A stretch of DNA of 64,000 nucleotides. Source: Rotaria macrura (Eukaryota > Rotifera > Eurotatoria > Philodinida > Philodinidae). A model generated the notes under the pieces. The model was not told the origin of the DNA and did not search any database. It saw nothing but the letters and a program-made list of their open reading frames with translations. This document shows positions 13,101 through 23,093 of this stretch, one piece after another. Positions within the stretch are counted from its first letter, which is position 1, and each line of letters begins with the position of its first letter. The DNA is taken from positions 8,281 through 72,280 of the forward strand of contig OENT01000103.1 in NCBI GenBank assembly GCA_900239685.1, read 5' to 3'. Position numbers and translations under genes: made by a program.

Positions 13101-15500
13101 GAATGTCAAATTTTATTGTAGAGAAAAAAGCTAATAATAAAAATTTGGATAGACCTTGGCTGTTTTATCAGCTGATCCAGTTGCGAATTGTTTATCATTA
13201 TAAGAAACTGTGACACTATTAACTTCTTTATCATGTGTTTTTAATGTAAACAATGATGAAAGATTTTGTGGTACATCGTGAATATTATTATTATCCAATA
13301 TTAAATTTTCTAATGACCATACTTTAGCTGTTGTATCTTGACTACCGGATACAATGAAAGAATTTGATGTTCTAAATCAATAATGAAATTTTCTAACAAT
13401 CAGATAGAGGTTTTCTTTTTACAAACTTAGCGAAAGATATTGCTGCAACATCACCCGTATGACCTTCTGCAATAGCAACACAATAGAATGAAACTTTATC
13501 AACATCATATGACCAGATTCGAATAATATCATCCTAGAAGACATACTGTGAATCGTATGAATATGGAAAATGTCAACTAACTTTCGAACATGTTGCTATT
13601 AAACTATGATCATGACTAATATCTAAACCGATAACAATATCAGTGTGACCTTTAAGCATTTGACAATGCCATGTATTCAAGTGAAATACTTTCACTTTTT
13701 CATCATTATTAGCAACAATCACATATAGTGGACTATTATCATTATTATTTAAAAAACGAACATCAAGAACATCACCTAGTTCACCGATAAACTTTAAAGA
13801 AAAGAAAAGAAAAATAAGATATTCATGAAGAAGAACAAACAAAGACTTCGTTTTACTTGTTTTTCTAATTTTAATTTCTTAATGTTAAATGCAACTATAT
13901 TATGATCGATTGTGTTTGCATAGAACATTCGTGTTTTTAAATTAAAATAAGCATTGAGAAAGACTTGTTCATGCTCTTTATCTTTACTATAAGAATTGCC
14001 AGCTGTTTTTTCATGAGTTTTATCTTCTTGAATCAATAAACATCGACCTGTTGTTCCTGACCATAGTTTAATTAAACCTGTATTACCAAATGTAAAAAAT
14101 AATGGCTCATTTGGATCGAATGCTTGTTTGATTTTCAAGTATTTAAGATAATCAACAGATGGTAATGAAATAAGTGCTTCAACGGACTAGAGAAAAAAAG
14201 AATCTTTCAAATTCATACAAACAAAACCTGCATCATAATTCAACAAACCTCCATGACAGCTATAGTACGAGTAGATGACTGAGTTTGAAGATTCCATATA
14301 ATCACAACACGATCACGGCCAGAGCTAAAATTGATCGCGTTTAAATACAATACAACACTCGATACAAAAAATATGGTCGAGTTCATGAAAAGAAAACACG
14401 TGCTAAGATAAGACACGAAGTGTGGGTGTTTAAATTTGAATTACCTACAGAACGTAACAGACACTATGTTGGACAAGGATCTTCTATTATGGAGAATTAT
14501 TCTATACTGAAGTCAACAAAAAAAAACGGATCGTTTCATTTTAGAAGCGTAGTATGAATATGCACACATTTAAATAAATGATTTAAAAATGGATAGAGTA
14601 AAATAATTTTCTCGAGATTAACAATATCAACTATATTTATGTTAGATTTCACTCATGCAGATATTGCGCTAGTAGTTACTACTCGTGTTTGAGAAACATC
14701 AAGCGAATCCATTTCAGAAGTGCGGCATTACAAATGAATAGTTTCATCGGCACGATCTGATAGTGAAGGATGTGTTACTACACTTTCAAATCTGTACGAA
14801 TAACTTCTAAACAGTATTACCTGATTAAAGTATGATCGCTATGAAGAACAAGTGAAGTAACCGTACTCATATGACCTTGTAAGACTGTTGGTTGAGCACC
14901 GGATACATGTAAATTATGTAAATAAATTCGACCATCATCAGCACCAGAGATGACATGAATTTTTTTCATTTCTGATATGTAAAATACGACAACTCTAAAA
15001 TGAAATAGTTGTCGTCAGTATAATTTTTATTTACTACTTGATTTTTGAAATTTAACTTGCCGAATAATGGATGTAGATCCTTTTAGATTATGTGTATAGT
15101 AGAGATGTTCAACATCCCAAATCTTAACTGTGAAATCTGCTCCACCCGTGGCAAGTAATGATCCATTAGAATCAAATGTCATACATGTTATAGTATTTTT
15201 ATGTACCGACTTCCATGTTCGAAGACATGTACCAGTCGTCCAATTAAATTGCCGTAATAATTGATTACGATAAGCAATAACAATTAAATCGTTAAACAAT
15301 GTGAATGATACAACATCCGATGAAGTATCATCGTCGCCAATCGAACGAATGATTTCTTGTGTTTGAATATCAAGAATATGAACTAATGCATTATGAGTAC
15401 ATAATAAATATGTTCCATCATTCGATATAGCAAATTGGCCACCTGTATAAAATGATGTATGTGTTGATTGTTTAATGAAATTTTCTTTTTCATGAACCAT
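10111..15500 (-). CDS. TBL3: TBL3/UTP13 WD40 protein of the small-subunit processome
   Basis: Nucleolar WD40 protein of the UTP-B complex, needed for 18S pre-rRNA processing. Exons run from ATG 15500 to stop 10111-10113. The first exon gives FYTGGQFAISNDG and LATGGADFTVKIWD. Later exons encode further WD repeats: VLDVRFLNN and HGHTDIV-type blocks at 13573-13842, and SGSDGLLKLWDLKASTCV with DAHEGKIWG at 12031-12318. A linker at about 11937-11975 carries DSTEEERQAK. The UTP13 C-terminal domain is spread over four small exons: EVSNLLVNKKYHEALKVAL (about 10610-10707), then EILNEIDGTDHLKTTLLQF, VIDWNTNTRHSTEAQIIIK and LSQQVLFLDFSWHSMKYL. The order matches animal TBL3. Introns are mostly under 100 bp; the one at about 10708-11936 exceeds 1.2 kb and holds CT and TA runs. 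A ctgtttttcag acceptor abuts the ATG, and a small ORF ends 42 nt upstream. Confidence 0.95.
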
Positions 15501-15513
15501 CTGAAAAACAGAA
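15501..15513 (-). promoter_or_regulatory. Acceptor ctgtttttcag immediately before the TBL3 start
   Basis: The minus strand reads ctgtttttcag directly followed by the TBL3 ATG. It sits in a 42-nt gap behind the stop codon of the small ORF at 15543-15821. A cis intron inside 42 nt is implausible, so either the upstream ORF is part of a leader that is spliced out, or the site receives a trans-spliced leader. Bdelloid rotifers are known to use spliced-leader trans-splicing. Confidence 0.55.
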
Positions 15514-15542
15514 AATGAAAAGCAAAGAAAAAACGCGTTTTC

Positions 15543-15821
15543 TCAAAGATCTAAAGGTAATTGATTGATTTGTTCAATATCGAAAGGTGTTAACAAATCT
15601 TGTTTTCGATGATCAGAGCATTGTTGTTGCACATTAGTTGCATGTACATGAGACGTTAATTGTTGTTCTTCTTTTTTTATAGTAGCTATTTCATTTAAAA
15701 CAAGTTTTCGCTGTTGTTCGAGATGTTGTTGAAGACGCATCAATGTTTGAGACACATCATTTGTAGCACCATTTGAATAATGATCATGAAGAAAATCGAT
15801 AAGACTTGTATTATTACTCAT
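15543..15821 (-). CDS. Small coiled-coil-like protein, family of unknown function (copy A)
   Basis: A 92-aa ORF with an ATG start, uninterrupted. It has an N-terminal hydrophobic/acidic start (SLIDFLHDHY), then a helical stretch rich in Leu, Gln and Lys (about residues 25-53) that looks like a coiled coil. The C-terminus is FDIEQINQLPLDL. The same C-terminal pattern and the same helical spacing recur in the ORF at 18317-18676, so this is probably a real gene and not a leader ORF. It ends 42 nt before TBL3 on the same strand, with a splice acceptor between, suggesting a dicistronic unit. I do not recognise the family. Confidence 0.6.
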   Translation of the reverse strand: MSNNTSLIDFLHDHYSNGATNDVSQTLMRLQQHLEQQRKLVLNEIATIKKEEQQLTSHVHATNVQQQCSDHRKQDLLTPFDIEQINQLPLDL

Positions 15822-16217
15822 CAGTAAAATTAGTCTTTATGTAAAAAAAAACTTAATTCATGAACTGAACTGAACAGAATTGAATTGAAAGTGTCCTAAG
15901 TTGGATATTGGTTGAATTGTTCGAGGCAACCATGAAATATGTTTGTAGAGGACGCTGCTCGTGTTTGATATTATAATTATTCATTTAAGAATTCATGTCA
16001 TTTATGACATCAGACTACGAATGGAATATGTAATGAGAAATAAGTCAGGCGAAGATACCAAAAACTACGAATGAACAATGTTAGTTGTTGATCTTGCAAA
16101 TTTTCATCATTACAAGTAAATTTTTTTACACGGATGTGTTTGAAAAACGAACACGAACTTGGGAACATTCGTACAGAAAAATCTATTGTGTAAAAATATC
16201 TTTTTTTATTATCGATA

Positions 16218-16588
16218 CCCAGTGAAAAATATTCTCGGATTTCAATCAAATTATTTTGCAACAAAATCCAATCCTCAATCCGATTGATAATTTTGATTAT
16301 GATCGATCGCCATTTAACCCAAACTTGATGTTATTGCTAGCCCAGTGGAAATCAGTTTGATTGAAATCGGATTATTTTCGAGTAAAATCCAAATTGTCAA
16401 TCGATTGATAATTTTGAATTGTGCTGCAGAACAATCAGATTTCAATCAAACTAATTTCCACTGGGCTAGCAATAACATCAAGTTTGGGTTAAATGGTGAT
16501 CGATCATAATCAAAATTATCAATCGGATTGAGGATTGGATTTTGTTGCAAAATAATTTGATTGAAATCCGAGAATATTTTTCACTGGG
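16218..16588. mobile_element. Palindromic MITE with TA target duplication (outer element)
   Basis: Terminal CCCAGTG...CACTGGG, flanked on both sides by TA (16216-16217 and 16589-16590). The arms 16218-16336 and 16470-16588 are 119 bp each and, by my alignment, differ at a single position. The TA duplication and short inverted termini fit a non-autonomous Tc1/mariner-like element. No transposase frame is present. A second, related element sits between the arms. Confidence 0.85.
16339..16466. mobile_element. Inner MITE inserted at the centre of the outer MITE
   Basis: A 128-bp segment with termini GCCCAGTGGAAAT and its inverse, flanked by TA on each side (16337-16338 and 16467-16468). Its termini resemble those of the outer element (CCCAGTG). 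Removing it with one TA would join the outer arms into an uninterrupted palindrome centred on ttgcTAgcaa. Confidence 0.7.
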
Positions 16589-18316
16589 TACTTTCCTAAT
16601 TCAAATCATCAAGCTCTGAACAAGTAACAGGAATGTTCATGGAAATGAATTTTATCATTATTATTACTATAATTGTTAGAGGAATTGAAGTAGAAATGAG
16701 ATTGTAAATTAAAGAAAAAGTTATGTCAAAGCGTTATAGCAGCATAATTACCATTATTTTACTCTAATGTTATGCTCACATATAAGATTCGTAGAGGAAA
16801 ACAAATTATGCCGAGAAGCGCTTTATAACAGTGATCACATTTTGTGATAACTACTTCTCGCTCAGTCTTCTACTTGTCTATGAAGATTCGTTTTGGTTTT
16901 AATAGTTTGTCCTTCCTATTGCACGAAAATAAGCTGAGAAAATATGTATAATCATCCCATATTAAAAGAATCACATTTCAAGTCTTCGACAGCTGAAAAT
17001 ATAGAAAAATCGCAAATATGTACATAATATAACAATCCATTAACAGCATTTTAATGCTTGCGACTACAGTAGAGCATGGCAGATGATGAATCTACACATA
17101 TTACAAGGATTTTAAAATGAAATATAGATCGAACTTCGAAACAGAATGGCTTGGTTCACTTCTCAAAAATATGCAAATCTATGATGTTCATAACAGCAAC
17201 GGTAGAAGAAGAAGAAATAGCTCACCAGTGTCATTTTTGAAGCTTCTGCCTTTGACAACAATTTTATAATTATGTCTCTTGACAAGAATTGAAATATTCA
17301 ACTTTCAAGCGATATTTCATTTCATTGTATATCTGTATATAGAACCTTCAGAGATCGGGAATAGTTTAACTAAATTCTTACTCATGATCCACATATGTCA
17401 CTTCAGAGGTTTTTTCAATTAATGTAAAGCATATTTACCACCAACTGAAATGGAAAGCTTGATTCGAAACGATACCTATCAATAGGTTTCATAGTGACTA
17501 AATGGTTGTAAACATGCTCATCCTCATGATATGACATGGTCGAAATAAAACAGATGTTTACGATAGGAACTTATAATCATTCGTTCTTCTATAACAATTA
17601 ATCGAAATATTTCGAGAACAATGAATTCGTTCTGATAGAAGCCTTTACGAAGATTATTCGTATTGATACAAGAATTTGCTTCAATGTATAAACATCTTGA
17701 GAATCTATTCATAACCAAAACAGAAAAGTAAAACAAAATTATGCCTTGATGAAATAAGTCGAATTTGATAGTACTATAAGAAGAAGCTAAAAATTAGAGA
17801 CTATTTTCCCGAATCAAAAATTAGAGGTAATGATTAGCACGTAACCAGGAGCGTAGTAAGCCGTCATAGTCAAATAAAATAGTTTTGAAATATTTTACTT
17901 GAAGGAATAGGCTCTGGAGTTTCTCAGGCGTGTAAGTGTAAGTCTCTTGAGTTCATCAATATTTAGAGTTTGAAAATATTTCATATGATAATTATCTGCC
18001 GTTATCAATTCATCAATTCATTACATATCATGAAAATCGTAGATCCGCCACTGAATAAAGAAGATGGCGCTAATGAATTTTACATAAAAACATTTTAAAA
18101 TATAGATTTAAAAGAGTAAAAATGTGAATTTAAAAATAGTTAAAATTTTTTATAAATCATTTTTAATTTTCGCATAATACAGTCGTTTATTGATTGGACA
18201 ACATGTGAGAATGATTAAACTATGAAATGATGAGCAATACATATTTGTATGTGTAAATAAATGTAATCCATTGAGATTACGTCAAGTAAAGCCAATAAAT
18301 CATTTCTTACAATTTG

Positions 18317-18676
18317 ATGGAGTTTCTTGAATGTATCAGATTATATGCTCATAAACCAACAAATTCTTTAGTGAATACATCAATTAGTAAACCTGAAGCA
18401 GTCGATTGGAACGAACGGTTGAAAGCTATACGAAGTTTAGTGATCGATCAAATGAGTCGATTGAAAATTGAAGAAGTATGTCTTCGAGATTTAGTATTAA
18501 AAACTGAAGAAACTAAGCGTACACATTCAACGATATCGATATCAAATACAAATTCCAATCAACAGCATCTACCTCCTAGCACTAACTCTAACAATGGAAA
18601 ACGTTTTTGTACAATGCCCTCACATCATTTTGACATTGAAACGATCAATCAAACTGAACTTGATCTTGATTCTTAA
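18317..18676 (+). CDS. Small protein related to the 15543-15821 ORF (copy B)
   Basis: A 119-aa ORF from ATG 18317. The N-terminus is MEFLECIRLY. A helical block (ERLKAIRSLVIDQ and onward, with KIEEVCLRDL) aligns in spacing with the coiled-coil block of copy A. A Ser/Asn-rich linker follows, then the C-terminus FDIETINQTELDLDS, matching FDIEQINQLPLDL of copy A. It lies 135 bp upstream of DNAJC5 on the same strand, with a tttttcag acceptor in the gap. No known domain was recognised. Confidence 0.6.
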   Translation: MEFLECIRLYAHKPTNSLVNTSISKPEAVDWNERLKAIRSLVIDQMSRLKIEEVCLRDLVLKTEETKRTHSTISISNTNSNQQHLPPSTNSNNGKRFCTMPSHHFDIETINQTELDLDS

Positions 18677-18720
18677 CATTTTTACTTGTATATGTAAAGT
18701 TGTAAACATATAAACTAGAT

Positions 18721-18730
18721 TGTTTTTCAG
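18721..18730 (+). promoter_or_regulatory. Acceptor tgtttttcag between copy B and DNAJC5
   Basis: tgtttttcag ends 54 nt after the copy B stop and 81 nt before the DNAJC5 ATG. It resembles the acceptor between copy A and TBL3, which supports a shared operon or trans-splicing arrangement. Confidence 0.5.
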
Positions 18731-18811
18731 ATTATCAGCCACATATGATTTGTTCATGCTGCTAAAGCGGCTATTATTTTAATAAAAATCAAATAACATT
18801 TATTGTTTCTA

Positions 18812-20506
18812 ATGGCTTCTAACGCAGAATCGCCACTGAATGCACCAAGATCAGGAGTATCGTCATCACAAAATTATTATGATATTCTCGGTATATCTCC
18901 ACAAGCGACTGATGAAGAAATCAAACGTGCTTACAGAAAAGCTGCTTTACGTTTACGTTAGTTTTTGTCATTTGATCAACTAAATTGTACGAATGAAAGT
19001 TTTGCGTTACAGATCCAGACAAAAATCCTGACCCAGAAGCAGCTACTCAATTTCAAGCAGTTGATAAAGCATATAAAGTTCTCATCGATCCTAAATTAAG
19101 ATCGACCTATGATCAATTAGGACCAAGAGGTATGAGAAAATTTCTTAAAACGTTTCATTGAAAACATTCTAGCATGTCATCAGTTAAGATGAAATAACCT
19201 GTTATATTGTTATTTTTTAATCATGAATGAGAAAAGTTCTTCGACTATAAGAACGCTTTTGAGGCGAGATCATTCATAGTTGGCACATATGGAATGAGTT
19301 ACACAGTATTTTCGCACTCATGATGGTAGATATAATGATCTAGAATAGACAAGATAAAAAAAAAGTACGTAGCCAGATAACTTGTCAACATATCGACTCT
19401 GTTCTATCAATTTTTCTCGCTTTATCGTCTTTTTTTTGTCTTATTGTTCTTCCGATATATGCCAAAGAAAAGCGTACTATTTTAATGCATAGGTAAGTTT
19501 TAATTGAAAACTCAGATCGAACCTAGGTATGTAATGCAGATATAGATGAGTCTTGCATAAAGTGAGACAAGACCACGTTTTTAGTATATCATACAAAATT
19601 AACCGAAAAAAAATGACAATCTCTTAATTTGCTCCTAAAGTGAAGCTAGAATATTAAAACTACTAGTTTTAATAAGTGATACAGAGCACACTATAATGCC
19701 ATACTAGTGTCTTGAGACAGAAACAGTTAGAAATTTAAAACAGGCAAAAGAAAAATAAACTTTATTGGTTTCATGAATACAAATGAGTATCAGTATGTTC
19801 GGATCGATAAATTACTCAAAGTCATATCATATTATTAAAGTTTGATGAATTTGACACACTGTACATAATCTCAATATTTAAAATCATGCATCTCGTGAAA
19901 GCTTTCTATGATGATTCAAACTTTTTCCAATTTCCTATAACTCAATGCCTATGTCAAAAAATAAAAATTCTATATAATTATTTTACACCTATTTTCTAGC
20001 TGCTGATGCGATGCGTCGTATGAATGATGGTAGGAGTTCCACATATTTAAATTTATTTCATATAGAATATTGTTTTCATATAGAATACTCTGATGCATTA
20101 GCTCGAATGCCAAAATGGAAAAAAATTCTGTTCTCCTTTTTATGCATCAGTACTTGTTGTTGTTTCGGTGGTTGTTGTTGTTGTCTCTGTGGTTGTGGTT
20201 GTTGTTGCAATTTTTGTTGCAATCATTGTTGTGGAAAATATCAACGAGACGAAGATGCATTTTCAGCCTTTCAAGTAAATCATGCGACCAATTTTCAGAA
20301 AAAATGAGAATTCATATTTTTTTTTCATTTCTTAGGAGGAGGACGATGTTCCTGGTCTTCATACTGAAAGAAATAATAATGAAACATCACAAGTAACTTC
20401 GTCAAATATTCCACAAGAAACAGACCCCGTGCTTGGTTCAACTAATGAACAAGCATCGATCCCATTACCTCATTCATATGAATCGACATCAGTAACAAAT
20501 CAATAA
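18812..20506 (+). CDS. DNAJC5: Cysteine string protein, DnaJ co-chaperone of synaptic vesicles
   Basis: Palmitoylated J-protein that recruits Hsc70 to secretory vesicles and SNAREs. Exon 1 (18812-18957) carries [20 protein letters not shown]. The HPD catalytic triad is rebuilt across the first intron, and exon 2 begins with the following DKNPDPEA. A long intron (about 19131-19998) follows. Exon 3 gives [11 protein letters not shown] further intron of about 56 bp probably lies at 20029-20084, because splicing it out removes a low-complexity insert. Then comes [10 protein letters not shown] and the cysteine string ([18 protein letters not shown] and onward), which anchors the protein by palmitoylation. 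The last exon (about 20337-20506) encodes an acidic/Ser-rich tail ending ...SVTNQ. Domain order and length match animal DNAJC5. Confidence 0.93.
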
Positions 20507-20775
20507 GGGAAATATGGTATTAGTCGTGTACTTGCTTGTACACATACAACATATTCATCTTATATGTCATTCCGATTAGCACTCAAATAATTATCCTCAT
20601 TTTTTTTGTGGCGTTTTGTAAAATGGTATTACGATGTTTTTCTTGATCGCTTTTTGTTTTCGTTCTAATATCAACATTGAAGTCAATTGGTTTGTTAGTT
20701 TTATTTTATATAAAAGAAAAAAAACTATCGTGCAATATTGTTTTTGTTTTATACTGGTGAATATATTTCATTCTG

Positions 20776-22901
20776 TTAATTATGATGATGACGATTGCGA
20801 TGATGACGGTGAGAATGAGAGGAAAAACTTCGATTATTCTTTGTTTCATCTGAATCTGAGTCTTCAAGTTTACTATGTAAACTGATGGATGGACAGGCAA
20901 ACCAACTTGTTTCCATAGGTTTCGCAAACACTTGCCAAGTATTTAATCGTTCATCCCAAACATAAACAAGTCGATCGTTTGTAAAGAAAATATGTAGATT
21001 TTCATAAGTAAATGCTTTTTGGACTGTACCTTTGAAACGTGGAAACTCTGCACTTAGACTTCGTTCTTGCGATTGTTGATAACCATTATCTAGTTGAAAC
21101 ACACGTATCGTGTTGGATGTTACTATGAGAGTTTCGCTATGATAATAAATAGCGCCGACAATTGAATTTCGTAAATTTCTTGCGAGATTTTGTTCATTTC
21201 GATATTTAACGCGATTTCGTGAATCAACATGATAACGATAAACGTATTTATCAGTGAAAAATATGATTTCGTTTTTTCGACTATCATATACACCGGCAGT
21301 TAATTTGTTCGGTAATCTTGGATAAGCTTGTGCGATACTAGTTGTTCTATTTTCCCATGTTTGTTCACTAGGTAAATAACGCCAAAGTATACCGGCATCG
21401 AGTGTATGCAATGTACCGTCCGGATGATTGAAAGCAGCATCAAGAAAACGACGGCAACGTGGATGTGATGTGTCTGATGGGGTCGTAACAAGACTTTTCG
21501 TTGCGGTAGCCCATCGTTCAGTTGTCGTCCTCGTTGTTGTTGTTGATCTGGTAGATGCTGCTGTTAATCTTGGATCTGTGGTTGTTGACCTCGTGGATGT
21601 TGTTGTTGACCTCGTAGATGTTTTTGTGCTAGATGAAGATTGTTTTGTCCCATATAACTTTTGAATTGTTTCACGATCAGGTTGTGCAAGAATACTTGAC
21701 TTTGATACGGGTTGGTATGTTGGATACATAATTGAATTTCTATCGTATGAATGATCTAAGCCAAGTGCATGACCAAGTTCATGAACGGCTACCAAATATA
21801 AATTTATAGCAACATTATTGAAACTATAAGAACAAAAATCAGTCATACAAGGTTTTTATGCAATCCTAAGTTTAATAAAATAATAGAAACAAATTTCATC
21901 TGAAAAGAATATTGTAGTTTTCTATTTATTGAATGGTTTCATATATGAAACAGATTGCAATCCATTGATAACGATAATGTATGCAATTATTTTTTTCTTG
22001 TAGATTCTAGTCTGATTAAGGAATATGTTCTGATCGTTACTTTATTCGTTTGGATAACACAAGTCTACACACTTTCAAACAATCATATTTCCTGACGAAA
22101 TCATAAAGAAATCAATTGATATTGATCTTCATCTAATCGTTTTCGATCTAACTATCACGAATACATAGATGTATCAAGATTCAGCATAGCATTTCTACAC
22201 AATAGATTGTACATGTGAAAACTATTCTCATAGAGATCAAATTTCAACATGTAGTTGATACCTCATATAAAGTGAGACTATTCTAACCTCTCTGTCCATG
22301 GCTCATCTTTATCGAAATGTACCCGGCCATCTTCGGGGAAAAATGCGTGTGCCAATGTGCCACCAGCACCACCATCAAATGGGTAGGAATCAGAATGCTT
22401 TTCACGTAAAAAATTGATAACAAAATCAGATTGACATGTTGAACAAACGGATTCAATTTTCAAAGGAATATAATCAACCCAAGCTTGAAATGCTTCATGT
22501 ATAATACTATCGACTTTTGTTTGAGATAACTGTGTTGGATAACCATGTATTGAGTATGTTAATGATGAACGGGACCATTTGAATGACGATAATTGATTTA
22601 ATTCAGCTATTGGTTTATCCTGATTTCCACAACGTGGTTCATTCATATGCTCTTTTGTTCTATCATCTAGTTTTCCACTTATTATTAAACCAAAACGTTT
22701 TTGATATTCTTCTAGTAAACTTTTAAAACTTAAACTGCACTGAGCATTTGAACTCAAACATGGATTATAACCATATCTATTGAGCCAATTTAATGCATCA
22801 TTTTGAGACACAACTGGGTCTTTTCGACTTATTTTAAATGATTGTGAAATATCAATAAAGATGACGCCAAGTGCGAGAACAGCGTTGATGATTTGTTTCA
22901 T
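20776..22901 (-). CDS. Secreted matrix metalloproteinase with hemopexin-like domain
   Basis: Zinc endopeptidase (M10A) of the extracellular matrix. Two exons, 22288-22901 and 20776-21823; joining them restores an open frame. The order is a signal peptide (hydrophobic residues about 5-20), then a propeptide with peptidoglycan-binding-like fold and the cysteine switch PRCGNQD. The catalytic domain follows, with zinc motif HELGHALGLDH and Met-turn NSIMYPTY, then a Thr/Ser/Arg linker with repeated STRSTTT units. Hemopexin-like blades come next (FFTDKYVYRYHVD, IHIFFTNDRLVYVW-type), and the tail is His/Arg-rich. No furin site (RxKR) is evident before the catalytic domain. The switch reads NQD where many vertebrate MMPs have VPD or NPD. 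It is convergent with DNAJC5 (270 bp between stops) and divergent from CHTF18. Confidence 0.93.
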
Positions 22902-23093
22902 AGTAGCGATTGTAAAGGATTCGAATGTAAATATCTAGTTTTGCTTTGTTCTTATTTATATCAGTCGAATATTCTTATCTTGAATCGTGATTAAAAGCAA
23001 ATGAGAGTAGTATCGAATTTCAATTTGATTCATCCTAAGTAATAGATTCTTTACATATCATTGTTGTTTTATTTATTTTTTAATCTGTTCTAG
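22902..23093. promoter_or_regulatory. Putative bidirectional promoter between MMP and CHTF18
   Basis: 192 bp separate the two divergent starts. A TATAAATA box lies on the minus strand at 22953-22960, about 52 bp upstream of the MMP ATG. On the plus strand aatctgttctag abuts the CHTF18 ATG, an acceptor-like site that may take a spliced leader or close a 5'-UTR intron. Confidence 0.4.

Larger units (their letters stand above)
15822..18316. other. Divergent intergenic region between the two small related ORFs
   Basis: About 2.5 kb. It contains the nested palindromic MITE (16218-16588). The rest is AT-rich, and I see no coding exon, RNA gene or further terminal repeats. Confidence 0.6.

Noticed and set aside
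20029..20084. Duplicated HIEY codons in DNAJC5 as a real coding insert.
   Set aside because: The stretch has donor and acceptor borders and intron-like length, and its removal gives a smoother match to the family.
20634..21664. Plus-strand ORFs opposite the metalloproteinase (Val/Asp-rich).
   Set aside because: They are the reverse of the MMP hinge and tail codons.
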